This document shows positions 57,785 to 64,000 of a stretch of DNA of 64,000 nt, one piece after another. The position numbers and the translations under genes were made by a program. Every line of letters begins with the position of its first letter. Within the stretch, counting starts at the first letter, position 1. The notes below the pieces were generated by a model, which was given only the letters and a program-made list of their open reading frames with translations, did no database searches and was not told the origin of the DNA. Source of the stretch: Saccharum officinarum (taxonomy: Eukaryota; Streptophyta; Magnoliopsida; Poales; Poaceae); contig CM036225.1 of the NCBI GenBank assembly GCA_020631735.1, positions 67,878,662 through 67,942,661 of the forward strand, given 5' to 3'.

Positions 57785-60700
57785 CAAAACTATTTCTAAG
57801 CGATGTTTGGTGCAAAGCGTGCACCTATCTTGCACTGACACTAACACTGTCTCTAAATGGATTGAAAAGAGATTCTAAATGACCAATGTCACTAAGAATA
57901 TCCATCGGGTGCGTCCAAAATGATTTATGAGCCTATGGTACGTTCGGTGCAAACCGTGCACCTATCTTGCGTCAAGATTTGCACTGTCTCCAAACAGACC
58001 AAAACGAGCATCCACTAGATCCTCGTCACCTAGGAGTACCACCAGGTGTGTACAAAACGATTTCTGAGTGTATGGTACGTTCGACTTAAACCATGCACCT
58101 ATCTTACGTGAAGATTAGCACTATCTCCAAATGGACCGAAACAAGCATCGACTTGAGCCTCGTCAGCTTGTGGTACGATCGGGTGCGTCTAAAATGATTT
58201 CTAAGCCTATGGTACATTTGGCGCAAACAACGCACCTATCAAGATTAGCACGATCTCCAAACAGACCAAAACGAGCATCCACTTGAGCCTCGTCACCTAG
58301 GAGTACCATCAGATGCGTCCAAAACGATTTCTGAGCCTATGGTATGTTCAACACAAACCGTGCACCAATCTTGCGTCAAGATTAGCACTATCTCAAAATA
58401 GACCAAAACGAGCATCCACGTGTGCCACGTGACCTTGGAGTACCATCGGGTGCGTCCAAAATGATTTTTGAGCCTATGGTACGTTCGACGCAAACCGTGC
58501 ATCTATATTACGTTAAGATTAGCACTATCTCCAAACAGACCAAAACGAGCATCCACTTGAGCCTCGTCACCTAGGAGTACCATCGGGTGCGTCCAAAACG
58601 ATTTATTTGCCTATGGAACGTTTAGCGCAAACCATGCACGCATCTTGCTCTAACACTGCCACTGTCACCAAATAGATTGAAACAAGATTCCACATGACCA
58701 AAGTCAGATAAGAGATCCATCGGGTGCATCCAAAACGATTTCTGAGCCTATGCTACGTTCGCCACAAACCGTGCACCTATCTTGTGTCATGGTTAGTACT
58801 GTGTCTAAACAGAACAAAACGAGCATCCACTTAAGCCACGTCACATAGGAGTACCATCGACCATGTCCAAAACGATTTCCAAGCCTATGGTACGTTCGAC
58901 GCAAACCGTGCACCAATTTTGCATCAAGATTAGCACTATCTCGAAACAGACCAAAACGAGCATCCACTTAAGCCTTGTCACCGAGGAGTACCATCGGGTG
59001 CCTCCAAAACGATTTATGTGCCTATGGTACGTTTCACGCAAACAGTGCACCTATCTTGCACTGACAGTACCGCTGTCTCCAAATGGATTGAAATGAGATT
59101 CCACCTGACCAATGTCACCTAGGAGATCTATCGGGTGCATCCAAAATGATTTCTGAGCCTACGGTACCTTCAGCGCAAACCGTGCACCTATCTTGCGTCA
59201 AGGTTAGCACTATCTCCAAACAGACCAAAACGAGCATCCACTTGAGCCTCGTCACCTAGGAGTACCATCGGGTGTGTCCAAAACTATTTCTAAGCGATGT
59301 TTGGAGCAAAGCGTGCAATTATCTTGCACTGACACTAACACTGTCTCCAAATGGATTGAAACGAGATTCTAAATGATCAATGTCACTGAGAAGATCCATC
59401 GGGTGCGTCTAAAATGATTTCTAAGCCTATGGTATGTTCGGTGCAAACCGTGCATCTATCTTGCATCAAGATTAGCACTGTCTCCAAATAGACCAAAACG
59501 AACATCCACTAGAGCCTCATCACCTAGGAGTACCATTGGGTGTGTACAAAATGATTTTCGAGCCTATGGTATGTTCGACGCAAACCATGCACCTATCTTA
59601 CGTCAAAGATTAGCACTATCTCCAAACGGACCGAAACGAGCATCCACTTGAGCCTCGTCAGCTTGGGGTACGATCGGATGCGTACAAAATGATTTCTAAG
59701 CCTATGGTACATTTGGCGCAATCCACGCACCTATCAAGATTAGCACTATCTCCAAACAGACCAAAACGAGCATCCACTTGAGCCTCGTCACCTAGGAGTA
59801 TCATCAAATGCGTCCAAAACGATTTCTGAGCCTATGGTATGTTCAACGTAAACCGAACACCTATCTTACGTCAAGATTAGCACTATCTCCAAACCGACCA
59901 AAATGAGCATCCACGTGTGCCTCCTCACCTAGGAGTACCATCGGGTGCGTCCAAAACGATTTTTGAGCCTATGGTACGTTCGACGCAAACCGTGTATCTA
60001 TCTTGCGTTAAGATTAGCACTATCTCCAAACGGTTTTTGTGCCTATGGTACGTTTAGCGCAAACCATGCACGTATCTTGCACTAACACTGCCACTATCAC
60101 CAAATGGATTAAAACGAGATTCCACATGACCAAAGTCACATTGGAGATCCATCGGGTGCATCCAAAACAATTTCTAAGCCTTTGGTATGTTCGGCGCAAA
60201 CCGTGCACCTATGTGGCGTCAAGGATAGCACTATATCTAAACAGACCAAAACGAGCATCCACTTGAGCGTCATCAGCTAGGAGTACCATCGAAGCGTCCA
60301 AAATGATTTCGGAGCCTTGGTACGTTCGACGCAAACCTTGCAACAATCTCGCATCAAGATTAGCACTATCTCCAAACAAACCAAAACAAGCATCCACCTA
60401 AGCCTCGTCACCAAGGAGTCCCATCTGGTGCCTCCAAAACGATTTCTGTGCCTAAGTACGTTTCGCGCAAATAGTGCACCTATCTTGCACTGACAGTACC
60501 GCTGTCTCCGAATTGATTGAAACGAGATTCCACATGACCAATGTCACCTAGGAGATCCATCGGGTGCATCCAAAATGATTTCTGAGCCTACAGTACGTTC
60601 AGCGCAAACTATGCACCTATCTTGCACGAAGGTTAGCACTATCTCCAAACAGACCAAAACGAGCATCCACTTGAGCCTCGTCACCTAGGAGTACCATTGG

Positions 60701-63700
60701 GTGCGTCCAAAACTATTTCTAACCGATGTTTGGCGCAAAGCGTATACCTATCTTGCACTGACACAAACATTGTCTCCAAATGGATTAAAATGAGATTCTA
60801 AATGACCAATGTCACTGAGAAGATCCATCGGGTGCGTCCTAAATGATTTCTGAGCCTATGGTACGTTCGGTGCAAACCATGCACCTATTTTGCGTCAAGA
60901 TTAGCACTGTCTCCAAACAGACCAAAACGAGCATCCACTATAGCCTCGTCACCTAGGAGTACCATCGGGTGTGTACAAAATGATTTTCGAGCCTATGGTA
61001 CGTTCGACGCAAACAATTCACCTATATTATTTCAAGATTAGCACTATCTCCAAACGGACCGAAACGAGCATCCACTTGAGCCTCGTCAGCTTGGGGTACG
61101 ATCGGGTGTGTCCAAAATGATTTCTAAGCCTATGGTACATTTGGTGCAAACCATGCACCTATCAAGATTAGCACTATCTCCAAACAGACCAAAACGAGCA
61201 TCCACTTGAGCCTCGTCACCTAGGAGTAGCATCAGATGCGTCCAAAACGATTTATGAGCCAATGGTATGTTCAACGCAAACCGTGCACCTATCTTGCGTC
61301 AAGATTAGCACTATCTCCAAATAGACCAAAACGAGCATCCACGTGTGCCTCGTCACCTAGGAGTACCATTGGGTGCGTCCAAAACGATTTTTGAGCCTAT
61401 AGTATGTTCGACGCAAACCGTGCATCTATCTTGCGTCAAGATTAGCACTATCTCCATACAGACAGAAACGAGCATCCACTTGAGCCTCGTCACCTAGGAG
61501 TACCATCGGGTGTGTCTGAAAAGATTTTTTTAGCTTGTGGTATGTTCGGCGCAAATCATGCACCTATCTTGCATCAAGATTAGCACTATCTCCAAATAGA
61601 CTGAAACAAGTAACTACTTCAGCCTCCTCACCTAGAAGTACTATCGGGTGCATCCCAAAATGATTTCTAAGCTACGTTTGGCGCAAACCGTGCACCTATC
61701 TTGCGCTGACTCTAATAGTGTCTCCAACTGGATTGAAACGAGATTTTACATGACCAATGTCACAGAGGAGATCCATCGGGTGCATCCAAAACGATTTCTA
61801 AGCCAATGCTACGTTTAGTGCAAACTGTGCACCTATCTTGCGTCAAGGTTAGCACTATGTCTAAATAGACCAAAACGAGCATCCACTTGAGCCTCGTCAC
61901 CTAGGATTACCATCGAGCGCGTCCAAAATGATTCCCAAGCCCATGGTATGTTCGACACAAACAGTGCACCTATCTTGCACTGATAGGTCCGCTGTCTCCA
62001 AATGGATTGAAACGAGATTCCACATGACCAATGTCACCTAGGAGATCCATCGGGTGCATCCAAAACGATTTCTAGCCATATGTTACGTTCGGCGCAAACC
62101 GTGCGTCTATCTTGCGTCAAGGTTAGCACTATTTCCAAACAGACCAAAACGAGCATCCACTTGAGCCTCGTCACCTAGGAGTACCATCAGGTGCGTCCAA
62201 AATGATTTCTAAGTGATGTTTGGCACCAACCGTGCACCTATCTTGCACTGACACTAACACTGTCTCAAAATGATTTCTGAGCCCATGGTACGTTCGGTGC
62301 AAACCGTGAACCTATCATGCGTCAAGATTAGCACTGTCTCCAAACAAACCAAAACGAGAATCCACTAGAGCCTCGTCACCTAGGAGTATCATCGGGTGTG
62401 TACAAAACGATTTCCAAGCCAGTGGTACGTTTGACGCAAACCATGCATCTATCTTACGTCAAGATTAGCACTATCTCCAAACGGACCGAAACGAGCATCC
62501 ACTTGAGCCTCCTCAGCTAGGGGTAAGACCAGGTGCATCCAAAACGATTTCTAAGCCTATGGTACATTTGGCACAAACCATGCACCTATCAAGATTAGGA
62601 CTATCTCCAAACAGACCCAAACGAGCATCCACTTGAGCCTCGTCACCTAGGAGTACCATCAGATGCGTTCAAAATGATTTATGACCCTATGGTACGTTTG
62701 GCGCAAACCGTGCACCTATCTTGCACTGACACTACAACTGTCTCCAAATGGATTTGAAATGAGATTCCACATGACCCAGTCACATAGGAGATCCATCGGG
62801 TGCGTCCAAAATGATTTCTGACCCCATGTGACGTTCGGCACAAACAGTGCATCTTTCTTGCGTCAAGATTAGCACTATCTCCAAACAGACCAAAACAAGC
62901 ATCCACTTGAGCCTCGTCACCTAGGAGTACCATCGGGTGTGCCTGAAATGATTTTTGAGCTTATGGTACGTTTGGCGCAAACTGTGCACCTATCTCGCGT
63001 CAATATTAGCACTATCTCCAATTATACTGAAACAAATAACCACTTGACATCTTGTCACCTAGAAGTACCATCGGGTGTATCCCAAAATGATTTCTGAGCT
63101 ACGTCAGGCGCAAACCGTGGATCTATCTTGCACTGACTCTAACAGTGTCTCCAAATGGATTGAAACGAGATTCCACATGACCAATGTCACCTAGAAGATC
63201 CATCGGGTGCGTCCAAAATGATTTCTAAGCCCATGGTACGTACGTTCGGCACAAACAGTGCACCTATCTTGTGTTAAGATTAGCTCTATGTCCAAACAGA
63301 CCAAAACGAGCATCCACGTGTGCCTCATCACCTAGGAGTACCATCAGGTGCGTCCAAAACAATTTTTGAGCCTATGGTACGTTCGACACAAACCGTGCAT
63401 CTATCTTGTGTCAAGATTAGCATTAAGTCCAAACAGACCAAAACGAGCATCCACTTGAGCCTCGTCACCTAGGAGTACCATCGAACGCGTCCAAAATGAT
63501 TTCCGAGCCAATGGTATGTTCGACGCAAACTATGCACCAATCTCGCATAGAGATTAGCACTGTCTCCAAATAGACCAAAATAAGCATCCACTTAAGCCTC
63601 ATCACCTAGGACTACCATCAGGTAAGTCCAAAACGATTTTTGTACCAAGGGTACGTTTGGCGCAAACAGTGCACCTATCTTGCACTAACAGTGCCCCTAT

Positions 63701-64000
63701 CTCCAATGGATTGAAACAAGATTCCACATGACCAATGTCACCGAGGGGATCCATCGGGTGCATCTAAAATGATTTCTAAGCCTATTGTATGTTCGGCGCA
63801 AACCGTGCACCTATGTTGTGTCAAGATTAGCTCTATGTCCAAATAGACCAAAACGAGCATCCACGTGTGCCTCGTCATCTAGGAGTACCATCAGGTGCGT
63901 CCAAAACAATTGTCGAGCCTTTGGTACGTTCGACGCAAACCGTTCATCTATCTTTCGTCAAGGTTAGCACGATCTCCAAACAAACCAAAACGAGCATCCA
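57785..64000 (+). repeat. Right copy of the large duplication, running off the window
   Basis: Partner of 46600-55600. One deletion breakpoint is visible near 60030, where TCCAAACGG joins TTTTTGTGCC inside a monomer. The copy continues to the window end. Confidence 0.75.

Larger units (their letters stand above)
45118..64000 (+). repeat. 137-bp satellite array, block 3
   Basis: About 138 monomers of types A and B, same orientation as blocks 1 and 2, running off the right edge without interruption. Three further length variants help track copies: CACCTATCAAGATTAGC (7 bases shorter than usual), AGCGATGTTTGG, and GAGCTACGTTTGG. A check from GGGTGC to GGGTGC at 48081 and 48218 gives exactly 137. 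No mobile element, gene or inversion is seen in this block. Confidence 0.95.

Noticed and set aside
16568..64000. Dozens of ORFs of 60-110 codons on both strands in the satellite blocks
   Set aside because: They repeat the same few peptide patterns because the DNA repeats; they start and stop at random monomer variants. No coding signal.

Overview
The window is plant heterochromatin, most likely from a grass of the sorghum/sugarcane/Miscanthus group (Andropogoneae). About 32.6 kb of it is one tandem satellite with a monomer of about 137 bp, and the rest is LTR retrotransposons of grass type. The monomer length, and my memory of the grass CEN38/SCEN centromere repeats, suggest a centromeric or pericentromeric array. 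I could not run an alignment, so the species and the satellite name are inferences. I see no ordinary host gene, tRNA or rRNA gene.

Layout. (1) 1-7705 is the 3' part of a Ty1/copia element of Sirevirus type: the end of pol (RT and RNase H), a long spacer, an extra ORF after pol broken by two amber codons, two polypurine tracts, and a 3' LTR that stops at 7705. (2) 7706-16467 is a minus-strand Ty3/gypsy chromovirus of Tekay/Del type nested in that LTR. It has a 3.9-kb LTR, an intact 1344-codon reading frame from mid-gag to the chromodomain, and a gag start broken by frameshifts. Its 5' LTR is missing. (3) 16468-16567 is a run of 100 N. (4) 16568-23941, 32010-38377 and 45118-64000 are three blocks of the 137-bp satellite, all in one orientation. 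(5) 23942-32009 is an older, decayed Tekay-like element with a 5.1-kb LTR. (6) 38378-45117 is a complete but dead CRM-type (centromeric) retrotransposon, with 615-617-bp LTRs and a perfect 5-bp target duplication (CCTAT) in the satellite.

The satellite has two alternating monomer types: A, with a gagcatcc-type core, and B, with a ggattgaaa-type core. Their dimer of about 274 bp is the commonest unit. Longer blocks have been copied within the array, with offsets of about 1.0 kb, 2.4-2.6 kb, 0.94 kb and 8.4-11.2 kb. This pattern fits repeated unequal exchange in a centromeric array. The CRM-type element carries its GPITRARAREL motif in the LTR-overlapping end of its polyprotein, the arrangement known for centromere-targeted CRM elements, and it sits inside the satellite.

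The most interesting signals are these: the CRM element and its LTR-encoded targeting motif, the A/B alternation of the satellite with a CENP-B-box-like string mainly in type A, and an 18-bp palindrome cluster found both in the Sirevirus LTR promoter and upstream of its extra ORF.
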